Both the position numbers and the translations under genes were made by a program. From Ashinkailepas kermadecensis (Eukaryota > Arthropoda > Thecostraca > Neolepadidae), in assembly GCA_034440615.1 (NCBI GenBank), contig JAOTOM010005185.1:2127157-2191156 (forward strand): a stretch of 64,000 bases of DNA, read 5' to 3'. Below are positions 1 through 10,909 of this stretch, in pieces. The notes under the pieces are model-generated. The model saw only the letters and a list, made by a program, of their open reading frames with translations, was not told the origin of the DNA and searched no databases. The first letter of the stretch is position 1, and every line of letters begins with the position of its first letter.

Positions 1-79
1 GGTCCGACTGGCCCATGGGTGCCGTGCGGGAATAGAGCCCAGGTGGAGCTGCATGGGAACGGTTCTTCGGCCCCGGTCG

Positions 80-428
80 CCGGGTGGGAGGTGACGGGTG
101 GGCGGTGTGTCTGATGACGGGTGGGTGGTGTAGGGGTGTCGGGTGGGAGGTGCGACGGGTGCCATGTGGGAGGTGTGACGGGTGTTAGGTGGGAGGTGTG
201 ACGGGTGTTAGGTGGGAGGTGAGACAAATGGCCGGTAAGAGGTGTGACGGGTGGCCGCTGGGAGGTTTGACGGGTGGCGGGTGGGAGGTGTGTCTGTTGC
301 TAGGTTGGAAGTGCGCCGGGTGAGGGTGAGAAGTGTGATAGGTGTCGGATGAGATGTGACTGGTGCCGGGTGGGAGGTGTGACGGGTGTCGGGTAGGAGG
401 TTTGACGGGTGTCGGGTGTGAGGTGTGC
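80..428. repeat. G-rich minisatellite, unit about 23 bp
   Basis: Degenerate head-to-tail copies of a unit reading roughly GTGGGAGGTGTGACGGGTGT fill this stretch. Spacer length varies by a few bases between copies, so reading frames drift. Open frames across it are by-products of the repeat and not genes. Confidence 0.8.
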
Positions 429-429
429 C

Positions 430-938
430 TGCCGCTCATGGCGTCGACCGTCACGCCTCCTCGTGCAGACACCGTGACCAACGACGGTGGCGCGCCACGA
501 AAAATGGCGCGCACGGCCGGGTGAATCGGGCCGGTGAAATGCTCAACACGGCTGCTCTGTTGGAGGTACCCAGTCACCCGGAGGTTCCCGCCATTCCGCG
601 GAGATTCCCGCCATTCCGTGGAGTTAACCGGATCACCGCATAGGACCCGCTACCACCACCTCGACCTTAGATGACCACCAGCTCACACGGTTTTGAGGTG
701 GGATGCAAAAGCAATTGACAATGTTTGACTGTTAATGGAGGCGTTTACTGTCCAGATATTGGAAACGTCTGGAGGAGTCACCCGGGTCACGAGAGGTCTG
801 AACACGGGTGAAGGTTGGCGGGAAATGTTCATTATTGTTTAGTTAAAGAGGAGGTGCAGCCGAAAAAGCAGACAGCATCCGTGACGACAAAGAGGGAGCC
901 AGAATATTGGCTGGTTTAGGGTGCACCCACTCAGAATT
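430..938. other. No recognised feature
   Basis: GC-rich, then mixed unique sequence. Neither strand has a convincing reading frame, and no repeat structure is visible. Confidence 0.5.
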
Positions 939-939
939 C

Positions 940-1105
940 ATAACCAGGGGCGGTTCCAGGATAACGTCACGGACGATCAGCGGTGCACTGACGTTATCTT
1001 CTCCATAGCCAGGGGCGGTTTCAGGAAAACGTCAGGGGCAATCAGCGCTGCGGTGACGCCATCTCCCCCATAGCCAGGGGCGGTTCCAGGATATGGACAG
1101 AGGCA
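940..1105. repeat. 65-bp tandem repeat, about 2.5 copies
   Basis: The block CCAGGGGCGGTTCCAGGA recurs with its AGGGGCGG core at 946, 1011 and 1076, which is an exact 65-bp spacing. Each copy goes on with an AACGTCA-type segment and diverges downstream. A run of 13 or so C and a CCACCA tract follow at about 1128-1150. Confidence 0.75.
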
Positions 1106-1436
1106 ATCAACACTGCTGTTACGCCTTCCCCCCCCCCCCCCACCACCACCCTCTCCGACCGTTGCTTGGACTGTTGGTGACAAGTGAACACTACTCTTCT
1201 GCCATTGTGTTCTCGATGATAACTCGGGGGTGGGCACGCGTGCTCTGAACGTTTCGACAGCACCCTTCTAAAATGGTCTGAGAGCATATTTCTGGATTCA
1301 TTGGAACACCGGGGGTGGGGGGCAGAGGGGAGGCATCGACAACGACTCTCCTCTTTATCCGCCAGTGGCCGAGTCTGCTCTGAGGCGCTCCACGGACGTT
1401 CGTGCTGCACGACTCGCCGGTCACCCTCAACGTTCC

Positions 1437-1566
1437 GTCACCACACGGGGAAACACCAGCCACGGGACCACGGGGAAACACCAGCCACGGGACCACGGGG
1501 AAACACCAGCCACGGGACCACGGGGAAACACCAGCCACGGGAACCACTGTGAAACACCAGCCACGG
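1437..1566. repeat. 25-bp minisatellite, about 5 copies
   Basis: The unit contains GGGGAAACACCAGCCACGGG and repeats every 25 bases. The last copy carries substitutions (ACTGTG in place of ACGGGG). Because 25 is not a multiple of three, the translated repeats shift frame with each unit, which argues against coding. Confidence 0.85.
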
Positions 1567-1802
1567 GACAGTAATCATGGCATTAGCCGCCGGCTGCCAA
1601 ACTGCGCATATAATCGCCGTGAGTAAACAGTTAAGCACGACGCAAGTAAGCGCGCATGATTGAAGCCATCCGGCGGGGGAGGGGGGGACATGATTGCAGA
1701 GTATACTACGATGGTGGGATTAGTCCGGAGGCATGCATATTACGACGTGGGCGGTGATTTTGAGATTCCGACAGTCATCAAGGTGTGATGACGAGCAACG
1801 GC

Positions 1803-1893
1803 GCAGGGCTTTACCACGCTGGGCTATCACGCTGGGCTATCACCTAGGGCTTTACCACGCTGAGCTATCACAATGGGCTATCACGATGGGCTG
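1803..1893. repeat. 13-bp tandem repeat
   Basis: CACGCTGGGCTAT and variants (CACAATGGGCTAT, CACGATGGGCTGC) follow one another about six times with small indels. Confidence 0.7.
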
Positions 1894-2071
1894 CGTTTAT
1901 GTGCATTATTGTTGTTTCATAGGGCTGCACGATTCGAAAAGGTGGGCGGAGTGTGGCATCCCCGGCCATTCCTTCCCATGCCACGATGTGGGGACTTCAT
2001 GTGTTCGCCACTTGGTGCGAGCAGTGTGAGACCGTAAGTCACACTGTCCCTACTCATGATCACACGCCGCC

Positions 2072-2224
2072 ACAGCAACAACCACAGCCACAGCCACAGC
2101 TGCAGTCACAGCCACCGCCACAGCCACGGCCACAGCCACGGCCACAGCCACAGCCACAGCCACAGCCACAGCTGCAGTCACAGCCACCGCCACAGCCACA
2201 GCCACAGCCACAGCCACAGCAGCA
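2072..2224. repeat. CAGCCA hexanucleotide repeat
   Basis: Imperfect (CAGCCA)n with CAGCTG and CCGCCA interruptions. A larger piece, from CAGCTGCAGTCACAGCCACC, appears twice. Translation gives QPQP, HSHS or VAVA runs in the different frames, as expected for a hexamer. Confidence 0.85.
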
Positions 2225-2234
2225 CTCACTGTCA

Positions 2235-5165
2235 CCGTCGCCGCCACGTGTGCAGCGGTGTTATTCTGCACGGGCGGCAGGGGCGATCTGGCCCCGATGA
2301 CAGACAGCACGAGGGGCGGGTGTGACTGGACCATGTCGGTGCCGATCTGCCAGGCGAACTCGGCGGGTCATGCCATCAGCCGTCAAAAACACCACGGAAC
2401 GCGAGACGCTGGCGTCGCAGCAGGGGAAAGACGACGACCGTAAATATGGGAGGAGAGTACAGACGAGCTGCTCGCAAGCCTGAATAGTGTAGAAACAATA
2501 TGCCACCCTCACCCTCTCCTCCAAAACAGATTTGAAGTGGTATGCGAACATTTCCGTCCAAAGCAAGCCAAAGGCTGCCATGTGTTCTGCAGGCTCTTCA
2601 TGAAGTTAAAAGTTAATCTGCAGATATCCAAGCATACAGCGATTCTTCGAAAACGTTGAAACTACCCTAAATAGTTAAGTCTTGCCGGTCATCAAAGTTG
2701 AGAATTGGCCCCTGCGATGATTTTCGCGAAGCATTCGATAATATTGACTTGGATAATGGAGGACACTGAACAATCTTGAAATTCAGGATCCATAATTGTA
2801 TCTTGGAATATATTCGGGGGGTCAAGAACTACAGCTGGTTGCAGCTTCGTTATCAATTTTGACTTCCCACTTTTTTTAGAGCGTGCATACTGCAAGTAGC
2901 GAAGCTACGGTGGGCATACTGTGACCGGTGTATTCTGAAGATCTTACTACTCCAATCATAAATCAAATAATGAAAACCAAGAACGCGTGCCTGACACCAG
3001 TACTAAAACATACGTGATCATGGTCCAATTCGTATTCATCTGACGCCTTCCTGCCGGGAGAAACCTACAATGCTTTGTTTTCCAGACGCACACTACCCAG
3101 CATCATCAACAGCCGAATGTCAACAAGTTTAGCGCTCTGGTATGCATTTGCTGCCAGAGAACGCCAGCGTTTCCTGTCTCTCCAGGGGTCGTAACCCCAC
3201 AGGAGAGGGGCCCTGAGTGTTGGCTCTGCTAGATGACGAGTCGGTTGGGTGATGCCACCGAAAAACCACGCGGCGGGAAGGCAATTCCAAACAGTGAGGC
3301 GGCGGGAAGGTGATCCCACCTGACAGCAACCCCTTTGGGCAGATCCGTCACACGTGATCCAGTGATGCAACTGGATAGCTGCTTACTCCGTCAGAGATGG
3401 CGGATACATCGCATGACGTCATACGTGAGCGCCACGCTAGGCACAGGCAAATGGAGGAAATCGTCTCTTCCCTCGGGCCATTTTTGTCTCGTCTTTCCAC
3501 CGACAGGTGCTCGACATGACAAGCTGTTGGCTGTTCCATCACCGGCTTGCCCTGTCATGAGGAGCACGCTGCCCGCACGTAACGGTCTGATAACCCCATC
3601 GAGGCGGGTCGGGCGCCGGCTCGGGTGCAGCCTCCCCAGCGGAGGTGCTCCTGGCGGCGAGGGGTCGTCCGGCTCGCCGGAGAAGTCGCCGGAGACGTGG
3701 CAGGACGTCGGCGGTACGCCTGTGCAGCAGTGGTCACCGACACGGGTCACTGACACGGCCGACCCTGCCGCGGGCCACCGACACGGCGGCCCCGCCGTGT
3801 GTACGCCGCTCGTCCCGTGTAAACACATGTCTTCTCCTGAGGGGTGGTCGTTGGAGCGGTACTAACAAACGCTTCCGTCACGTCGCTTCCGGGCGCCAGG
3901 TCACTGACCCAGTGGCACCGGCAGGCTCTGTGCCGCGCGTGCCAGGACTCCATTGCGTAACGACCTGCGGAAGTCACTTCCGACAGATCCACCTGCCGCG
4001 AGCCAGGACCCGTCAGAGTCCGTCAGAGTCCATCAGATTCCACGAGACTCCGCCGCCGTGCGCCAGGGCTCGCCAAAGATCGTCGGATTCCGTCAGAATC
4101 CTCCACGGCACCGTCGGGAAATAGGCCAACGGAATTCGCCGCATGCCTACCTCCCAGTGAACGACGGCAAACTGGTAGTTGGCAGGAACGCGGGACGCGT
4201 GGGAGAATGCCGATGGTTGGGACCGGCCGGCATGACAAATGCAGTGTCGGAAAACGCCGTCGCCTGTGGCAGATCATTAACGTTGGAGTATTTCACGAGA
4301 ACGAAATGGTGATGAAGACCGGGCGATGGATCATTAGGACAAATGTGCTTAACAAATATACTTCAGAATCATCATAAGTGATTATCTAAACGTACCACTA
4401 ACTTGCTACGGCCATTCCCTGTCAATCGTCGTCAGATAGGATTACTGGTAGAGATCTCTCCCTATACGTGGGGGAGGAAGGGATTTATGATTAATTTTGG
4501 GTCCAGAATATCTGGTGGATGCGATAGGTCTAACGTGGAAGGTGGGAGTTGGCGAGCCTTCCCTGGTGTTTCCAAACGAAATGAGCTAGAGAGACGAAAC
4601 AAAAACGTGTGTGTGGGGTTGTATGATATCTCGCGAGTGACGCCTACTTGTACTAGTGACTGATAGGCTACCCTACAAGTCAGGTCAAATTTCACATAGT
4701 TCGCAAAAATAGAAACCTTTCACAATTTGATCGCAAACACTTTCTATGCTACCAAAGATATGTACTTTCGATTATTATCAGGGTGTTCCGGGGTGTCTTA
4801 AGGATGTAATGATCAAGCTCCAATAGAAAATTGGTCTCATGTCAGTTCAAGCCAAGAGCCGACACACATTGAATGACTTGACAGATTGTTGGTTAGAACC
4901 ACGGTTACCACCCACCCCAGGATAACAATGGACGGTGAGATTGGATTACAAATTAAGAATAACCCTGGATATCCTGTCAGGATGAAGAAGGTCACAAAAG
5001 GTCAAAATAGGAAAATGATCTCAAGCACCGATTGAATATAAAATATCCGTAACATTATTTAGTCTTCACATCGCTAATGACCATTTTGTCCTCACAAGGG
5101 CATTGATAAAAATATATGATCTTCATCACCAACAGCAGTGATGGTGGCGGGGGCAGGGCAGCATA
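2235..5165. other. No recognised gene or repeat
   Basis: Mixed composition: GC-rich at 3.3-4.2 kb and AT-richer at 4.3-5.1 kb. The longest open frames (for example 3335-3865 +) have biased composition and no family I recognise. A degenerate GTCAGAGTCC-type repeat lies at about 4008-4060. Confidence 0.5.
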
Positions 5166-5169
5166 TGAA

Positions 5170-5859
5170 GTAGGTAGGCAGCATATGAAGGCTCCATACT
5201 TGATGGGTGGCCAAGTACTATCCGTGACTCAGCAGGAGAAGGACTTAGGTGTTATTTTGAACACAAAATTGGGGGCATCAGAACAGACCAAAGAAGCCAG
5301 GAAGAAGGCACTAAGAATGCTTGGGGCAATACAGAGGAATGTGTCCTACAAAAGTGAGGAGGTCATCAGGAAGCTTTACTGTGCATATGTCAGGCCACAT
5401 TTGGAATACTGTGTCCAAGCTTGGTCCCCTAGTTATGAGAAAGATTGTTGGCTTTTAGAGAGAGCACAAAAGAGGGCAACAAAAATGGTTAATGGTATAG
5501 GCAACCTGGAATATGAGGAAAGACTGAAGAAATTGAACATGTTTTCACTTAGATATAGAAGGCTGAGAGGAGATCTCATCGAGGTTTTTAAATTTGTTCA
5601 TGGTCAGGAACAGGGATATCTCAGGGAAATGTTTGAATTTAACAGAAATGATGCAATTAGAGGTCATCAATTCAAAATTAAAGTTAATCACAGCAGGACA
5701 AGGTTAAGACAGTCTTTCTTCACCAACAGGTTAGTAGAACACTGGAACCAGCTGCCAGGAACCATTGTCAGTAGCAACACACTGAACATCTTTAAAAACG
5801 GCATAGACAATCATTATAAGAATAGGGGGATTGTTTTTCTGTATTCCAGGGAAGGTTGA
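5170..5859 (+). pseudogene. CR1-like reverse transcriptase, C-terminal fragment
   Basis: The frame is open from about 5116 to a TGA at 5857, but homology to copy B begins only near VGRQHMKAP at about 5172, so the preceding residues are flanking DNA. What remains is the region after the polymerase active site. The visible CR1/Jockey-type motifs are KDLGVIL, YVRPHLEYCVQAWSP, LERAQKRATKMV, YEERLKKLNMFSLRYRR and VEHWNQLPG. These belong to the thumb and C-terminal region of CR1-group polymerases. The FADD motif, the fingers and the endonuclease are all absent because of 5' truncation, so the product cannot be active. It reads without a stop, which suggests a fairly young insertion. Confidence 0.85.
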
Positions 5860-5889
5860 TCGACAGGGAGGAGTGGGAGTTGGGAGCAG

Positions 5890-6240
5890 TTTGTAATTGT
5901 TGACTGTGTTATGAAATAGCAAGTGAGTCTCTTATTAAGTCTAAATGCTTTATAACTTTATATAGGGTGTACCTAGCAGTGGATTCAGCACCTTCCTTCG
6001 GGATGTGATACTGATGAGATTGTCTATGGTAGCACAATGGGTATGATGGGAGGAGTTTGTAATTGTTGAGTGTATTATGCAATAGCAAGTGAGTCTCTTA
6101 TTAAGTCTGAACGCTTTGTGAATTTCTGTGGGATGTGCCTAGCAGTGGATTCGGCACCTTCCTTCGGGATGTGATGCTGATGAGGTTGTCTATGGTGGCA
6201 CGATGGGTGTGATGGGAGGAGCTTGTGATTATTGAGGGTG
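5890..6240 (+). repeat. 166-bp direct repeat inside the CR1-like 3' UTR
   Basis: The block around ACAATGGGTATGATGGGAGG (6034) returns at 6200 as CGATGGGTGTGATGGGAGG, a spacing of 166 bp. Copy B carries the same 166-bp duplication (8884 and 9050). The repeat is therefore part of the LINE and not a local event. Confidence 0.75.
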
Positions 6241-6429
6241 TTAGGCGGTAGCAAGTGAGTGGTGTTAGATGGGCTGGGATATATAGCTTCCTAGGAACTT
6301 GGGATAAGGGATTGATTGGGGTGGGAGTATGTACATTCTAGTACCTTTTCTAGATAGGCTTAACCCAGATGGGCCCCTGTGGCTCTTATTAAGCCTTAAT
6401 ACTTTATGACTTTATGACTTTATAGGGCA

Positions 6430-7240
6430 CACGTCTCCTGCTGGGGATCCCACCAGTGACGCAGGCTATTGCCACCGGAGGACCGGAGTCACTTATCGTA
6501 GGCAGGGACAGAGGTGTCTGACGTCGGAGCGTCGTACGGAGTAGAGGTGAACTGAATGGCAGGCATATTCCCCTAACTTAACTATGGGGTATGCTGTCTT
6601 TGTTGCAGTTGAGACGCAATGGCTGCACTGCACTCCTGGGCACGTGGCTCATGGGCACTGCATGGGCACTGTACTCCTGGGCACGTGGCTCATGATGATC
6701 GAAGCGCCCATCTATAGACGCTCTGGAGATAAACAGAACGTGAATTCAAATTCAGGACCCAAACAAGCAGTTCATTTGTAAACACGAAAAGGTCACTGGA
6801 GGTCAGCCGAGGTCAATGACTTTTGAATTCCTTGAAAATATACCGGGGCAATGTCCGAATATGAATCTAGTTATCTCTTAACCTTCGCCGTGCAAGATGT
6901 GTCGTTTTAGGTCACAATGCCATGTCAAAATGCGATAATCCACGATTTCGATAAAAAGTGTTCGGTGTTCCCCTTTATAACGTCATAGCCCCGTGACCTA
7001 ACATGACTTGACGAAAACGGTTCATGAGCAGCCGCGAAAAAAGAAGGTACTGGCAATTTCAAGTGTTTCCATTCAGCAGTTCTGAATATATCCACAAAAA
7101 CCTTAGTTAGGGGGAGGTGTTGCAGCAAACCCTCTCCCCAACACTGGTTGGCGAAGGTTGGGCCAGGGAGTCAAGAACGGCCAAAACGCCGGAGAGTCCA
7201 TCCGTGGATGCGGTGATCCTACCTCGTCAGTTGACGTGGC
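6430..7240. other. No recognised feature
   Basis: Unique-looking sequence. A small local duplication of a GGGCACGTGGCTCATG phrase lies at 6638-6692. No credible coding frame. Confidence 0.5.
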
Positions 7241-7244
7241 ATGT

Positions 7245-7325
7245 AAGTGTAGCCGAGTGGTCGAATATTCGAACCCGCCACCGGTCAATTGTGATGCCGG
7301 GTTCGCGAGTTCAAATCCAGGAGCC
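7245..7325 (+). mobile_element. tRNA-like head, probable SINE or tRNA pseudogene
   Basis: An A-box-like TAGCCGAGTGG lies at 7250-7260 and a B-box-like GAGTTCAAATCC at 7307-7318. The roughly 47-bp separation fits an internal RNA polymerase III promoter of the Leu/Ser tRNA type. A closed acceptor stem and a clear anticodon arm are missing, so it is not called as a tRNA gene. The following bases to about 7460 could be a SINE body, but no second copy was seen. Confidence 0.45.
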
Positions 7326-7329
7326 TCTG

Positions 7330-8525
7330 TTACTTGTCAGTTCCGGAGGAGCTCCGAATAGCGTTGATTTTGTGGTAGGGTGTGCAATATCCCGCGCCTA
7401 GTTGAGCACCCACCTACCCTTGTCTTCCTGCGCCTGCGATGATGCTGCGGTGACAAGTGAGTTGAAGCTTACGGTACGTGACAGGCCCAAAATCAATTAT
7501 GAGCTTGGGTGTCCGAGTGGAAGACCATTTTTGAAAGGACAGTGCAAGAATGTAACGCTAAACGGAACATAGGAGCATAATTATGGATGTGGGGCAAATT
7601 ATCGTTTCCAATCAAGACATGATGTACCATCGAATCAATTGGGGAAACACAAGTGTGTAATGTGCCATTATCCGATTCTTGTATTGTTTTTTTTTTCAGG
7701 TTGGTGGTTATTTTTAGTGGGAAGAGCAGGAAAGAATGAATGAGCAATTATTGAAAATAGTGGGTGGAAGGAGTGGGGAGATATTCTCAGCTGAGCGTTA
7801 TTTACCACCCAAATCTGAAACTTTTTGGGCACTGCATTACATGCAAAGAAGAATAAAAATGGTTGGTGAAGTACACCGCGTTCAAGGTATATTAATTTTT
7901 TGGGTGTATTCTTTATGGTTTCAAACATTACACATCATTTTGTTCTGCTACACATTATGTCCGATCTACGCGTGATATGTAACATTTCTATGGGGATCAG
8001 CATAATATCTAGCATCTTGTTGGCTCAACACGACCCTCACCGATCGGAGGAAAATCTCGAAAGGGAATACCAGGTGAAATGTATCATTCATTCTTCCTTG
8101 AATATGACATCGACCTTGCTGGTAAGTGTCACTGCACTGCCACGAACAACCTGTCGCACATGTGATATTACAACGACATTTGGTCAGGCTATCCAACTAA
8201 AATGGGCTTCGACAATTAAGCTCAACCATCATTAGCAAAAGCGATAAACAAAAGGGCGTCATGGGACCCCGCACGAAGCGTGTGCTGAGACCAATTTAAC
8301 ATGTATGATTTTGTTCAATGGTATCAAATCTTCGGTCTTCCATCTATTTTCGGTCACCAGTGATCACCAGGTCAGATCAGAGAGTGCTTAGCAGGTCATA
8401 GGTAAGGAGGTTCCGAAATATTAGGTGTCGATGACGTTAACCGAGCTATGCTCTGAATGTATTTCAGCTAGCGTCGTCAATTAAGCAAAACGATGTGGCT
8501 GAGATTGGCACGACTATGTCGTTGA
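7330..8525. other. No recognised feature
   Basis: AT-rich sequence with short frames only. No similarity to any family I know. Confidence 0.5.
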
Positions 8526-8527
8526 AT

Positions 8528-8578
8528 TTATTGAAGATAGTAGTAGTATTTGTAGTAGTAGAAGATAGTAGTAGATGA

Positions 8579-8627
<49 letters not shown>

Positions 8628-8655
8628 ATGGTAGCGGTAGTAGTAGTAGTAGTAT
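8528..8655. repeat. (GTA)n trinucleotide microsatellite
   Basis: Imperfect AGT/GTA trinucleotide repeats with a long pure stretch at about 8583-8628. It directly abuts the tail of the minus-strand CR1-like copy that starts at 8664. Confidence 0.9.
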
Positions 8656-8869
8656 CGCCGGCCTATAAAGTCATAAAGTCATAAAGTATTAAGGCTTAAT
8701 AAGAGACACAGGGGCCCATCTGGGTTAAGCCTATGTAGAAAAGGTACTAGAAATGTACATACTCTCACCCCAATCAATCCCTTATCCCAAGTTCCTAGGA
8801 AGCTATATATCCCAGCCTATCTAGCACCATTCACTTACTATTGCATAACACCCTCAACAATTGCAAGCT

Positions 8870-9215
8870 CCTCCCATCATACCCATTGTGCTACCATAGA
8901 CATTCTCATCAGTATCACATCCCGAAGGAAGGTGCTGAATCCACTGCTAGGTACACCCTATATAAAGTTGTAAAGCGTTTAGAATTAATAAGAGACTCAC
9001 TTGCTATTGCATAATACACTCAACAATTACAAACTCCTCCCATCATACCCATTGTGCTACCATAGACAATCTCATCAGTATCACATCCCGAAGGAAGGTG
9101 CTGAATCCACTGCTAGGTACACCCTATATAAAGTTATAAAGCGTTTAGACTTAATAAGACTCACTTGCTATTGCATAACACACTCAACAATTACAAACTC
9201 CACCCAACTCCTCCC
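8870..9215 (-). repeat. 166-bp direct repeat in the 3' UTR of copy B
   Basis: CATTGTGCTACCATAGACA begins at 8884 and again at 9050, with matching flanks. A third partial unit starts near 9165. The same repeat exists in copy A. Confidence 0.75.
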
Positions 9216-9261
9216 TGTCGATCAACCCTCTCTGGAATACAGCAAAACAAGCCCCCTATTC

Positions 9262-10408
9262 TTATGATTGTCTATGCCTTTTTTTAAAGATGTTCAGTGT
9301 GTTGCTACTGACAATGCTTCCTGGCAGCTGGTTCCAGTGTTCTACTACCCTGTTGGTGAAGAAAGACTGTCTTAACCTTGTCCTGCTGTGATTAACTTTA
9401 ATTTTGAATTGATGACCTCTAATTGCATCATTTCTGTTAAATTCAAACATTTCTCTGATATATCCCTGTTCCTGACCATGAACGAATTTAAAAACCTCGA
9501 TGAGATCTCCTCTCAACCTTCTATATCTAAGTGAAAACATATTCAATTTCTTCAATCTTTCGTCATATGCCAGGTTGCCTATACGATTAACCATTTGTGT
9601 TGCCCTCTTTTGTACTCCCTCTAAAAGCCAACAATCTTTCTCATAACTAGGGGACCAAGCTTGGACACAGTATTCCAAATGTGGCCTGACATATGCACAG
9701 TAAAGCTTCCTGATGACCTCCTCACTTTTGTATGACACATTCCTCTGTATTGCCCCAAGCATTCTTAGTGCCTTCTTCCTGGCTTCTTTGGTCTGTTCTG
9801 ATGCCCCCAATTTTGTGTTCCAAATAACACCGAAGTCTCCTGCTGAGTCACAGATAGTACTTGGCCACCCATCAAGTATGGAGCCTTCATATGCTGCCTA
9901 CCTACATGCATGACTTTGCATTTATCAAAATTAAACTTCATTTGCCATTTTTCGGACCACTTCACAAGCTCGTCTAAATCTTTCTGCACCAAAACCTGCT
10001 CATTTTGCCCTGTTATTGCCCTAAGGATCTTCAAATCATCCGCAAATTTCAAAACCTTACTGCTTAGGCCACATTCAATGCTATTCACATATATAATAAA
10101 CAATAGTGGCCCCAGTACCGACCCCTGGGGGACTCCACTAAGAACATTTTGCCATGATGACTTTGTACCATTTAGCATCACTCTCTGCTGTCTATCTGAA
10201 GGCCACAACTCTATCCATTTTAGGATGCTACCTGCAATACCATGGACCTGAAGCTGCATCATTAAACGTTTATGGGGTACTTTGTCAAAGGCCTTTCTAA
10301 AGTCAAGATATGCTACATCAACCTGATTTCCCTGATCAAATTGTTCTGTAGCAAAATTCAAAAAGTCCAAGAGATGAGCCTGGCATGGTATAAAGCCGAA
10401 CAGACAGG
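9262..10408 (-). pseudogene. CR1-like reverse transcriptase, frameshifted
   Basis: Reading down the minus strand, the motifs come in the expected order: FGFIP (about 10405), VAYLDFRKAFDKVPHKRLM, GVPQGSVLGPLLFIIYVN, then the catalytic FADDLKI, then KCKVMHVG. At about 9830-9842 the frame changes. Compared with copy A, four bases are missing in the KDLG region, so the ORF splits into an upstream part ending near 9765 and a downstream part running from 9810 to 9262. The downstream part carries the same thumb motifs as copy A (YVRPHLEYCVQAWSP, VEHWNQLPG). The endonuclease and N-terminal half are missing. The element is dead because of 5' truncation plus the frameshift. Confidence 0.88.
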
Positions 10409-10594
10409 CACCTTGAGTTTATGGTTCGTTACCTACCGCATTGCTGATAAACCAGCCAGGTAGACCTGTAACACTTCATTATTTATGCAAATTGTAATAT
10501 CTATGGGTGACATTTGTGAGCCATTTCTATCTCCAGGAATGATAAATTAGGCAACTACACGCCCAGCAAATGCATGCATGCGCCTAAGCATCGT

Positions 10595-10905
10595 TGGTGG
10601 TCGAGCGGTAGACTGTCCTCGGACAGTGGTGTTGGTGAAGATGCGCCAGAACATCCCTGGTGGTCGAGCGGTAGACTGTCCTCGGACAGTGGTGCTGGTG
10701 AAGATGCGCCAGAACATCCTTGGTGGTCGAGCGGTAGACTGTCCTCGGACAGTGGTGCTGGTGAAGATGCGCCAGAACATCCTTGGTGGTCGAGCGGTAG
10801 ACTGTCCTCGGACAGTGGTGCTGGTGAAGATGCGCCAGAACATCCTTGGTGGTCGAGCGGTAGACTGTCCTCGGACAGTCTACAGACAGTCTTGGTGAAG
10901 ATGGG
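10595..10905. repeat. 63-bp tandem repeat with an internal palindrome, 5 copies
   Basis: TGGTGGTCGAGCGG begins at 10595, 10658, 10721, 10784 and 10847, exactly 63 bp apart. Each unit contains the perfect inverted repeat ACTGTCC/GGACAGT around a 2-base centre, and TGGTCGAGCGG, which resembles a tRNA A-box. As 63 is a multiple of three, the array is open in several frames (for example the 202-codon frame at 10574). There is no sign of selection for protein. Confidence 0.9.
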
Positions 10906-10909
10906 AGAG

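Larger units (their letters stand above)
5170..6427 (+). mobile_element. 5'-truncated CR1-like LINE, copy A
   Basis: This is the 3' part of a non-LTR retrotransposon: the end of the reverse-transcriptase ORF (to 5859), a 3' UTR of about 570 bp, and a tail at 6403-6424 made of repeats of the octamer TTTATGAC. An octameric 3' tail without poly(A) is typical of CR1-group LINEs. Copy B (8664-10410, minus strand) is about 96% identical by eye across the shared ORF and has the same tail, so the two lie tail to tail about 2.2 kb apart. No target-site duplication was recognised. Confidence 0.85.
8664..10410 (-). mobile_element. 5'-truncated CR1-like LINE, copy B
   Basis: On the minus strand it holds a reverse-transcriptase ORF from about 10408 to 9262, a long 3' UTR and a tail at 8666-8690 with the same TTTATGAC octamers as copy A. 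It extends further 5' than copy A and keeps the polymerase catalytic region. The 5' edge is near 10410, where RT homology stops. The (GTA)n microsatellite sits immediately beyond the tail. Confidence 0.88.

Noticed and set aside
2050..2334. VAVAVA, HSHSHS and QPQP frames
   Set aside because: Hexanucleotide repeat read in different frames.
3335..4312. Frames of 119-176 codons on both strands at 3.3-4.3 kb
   Set aside because: High GC, low complexity in places and mutual overlap. No family was recognised.
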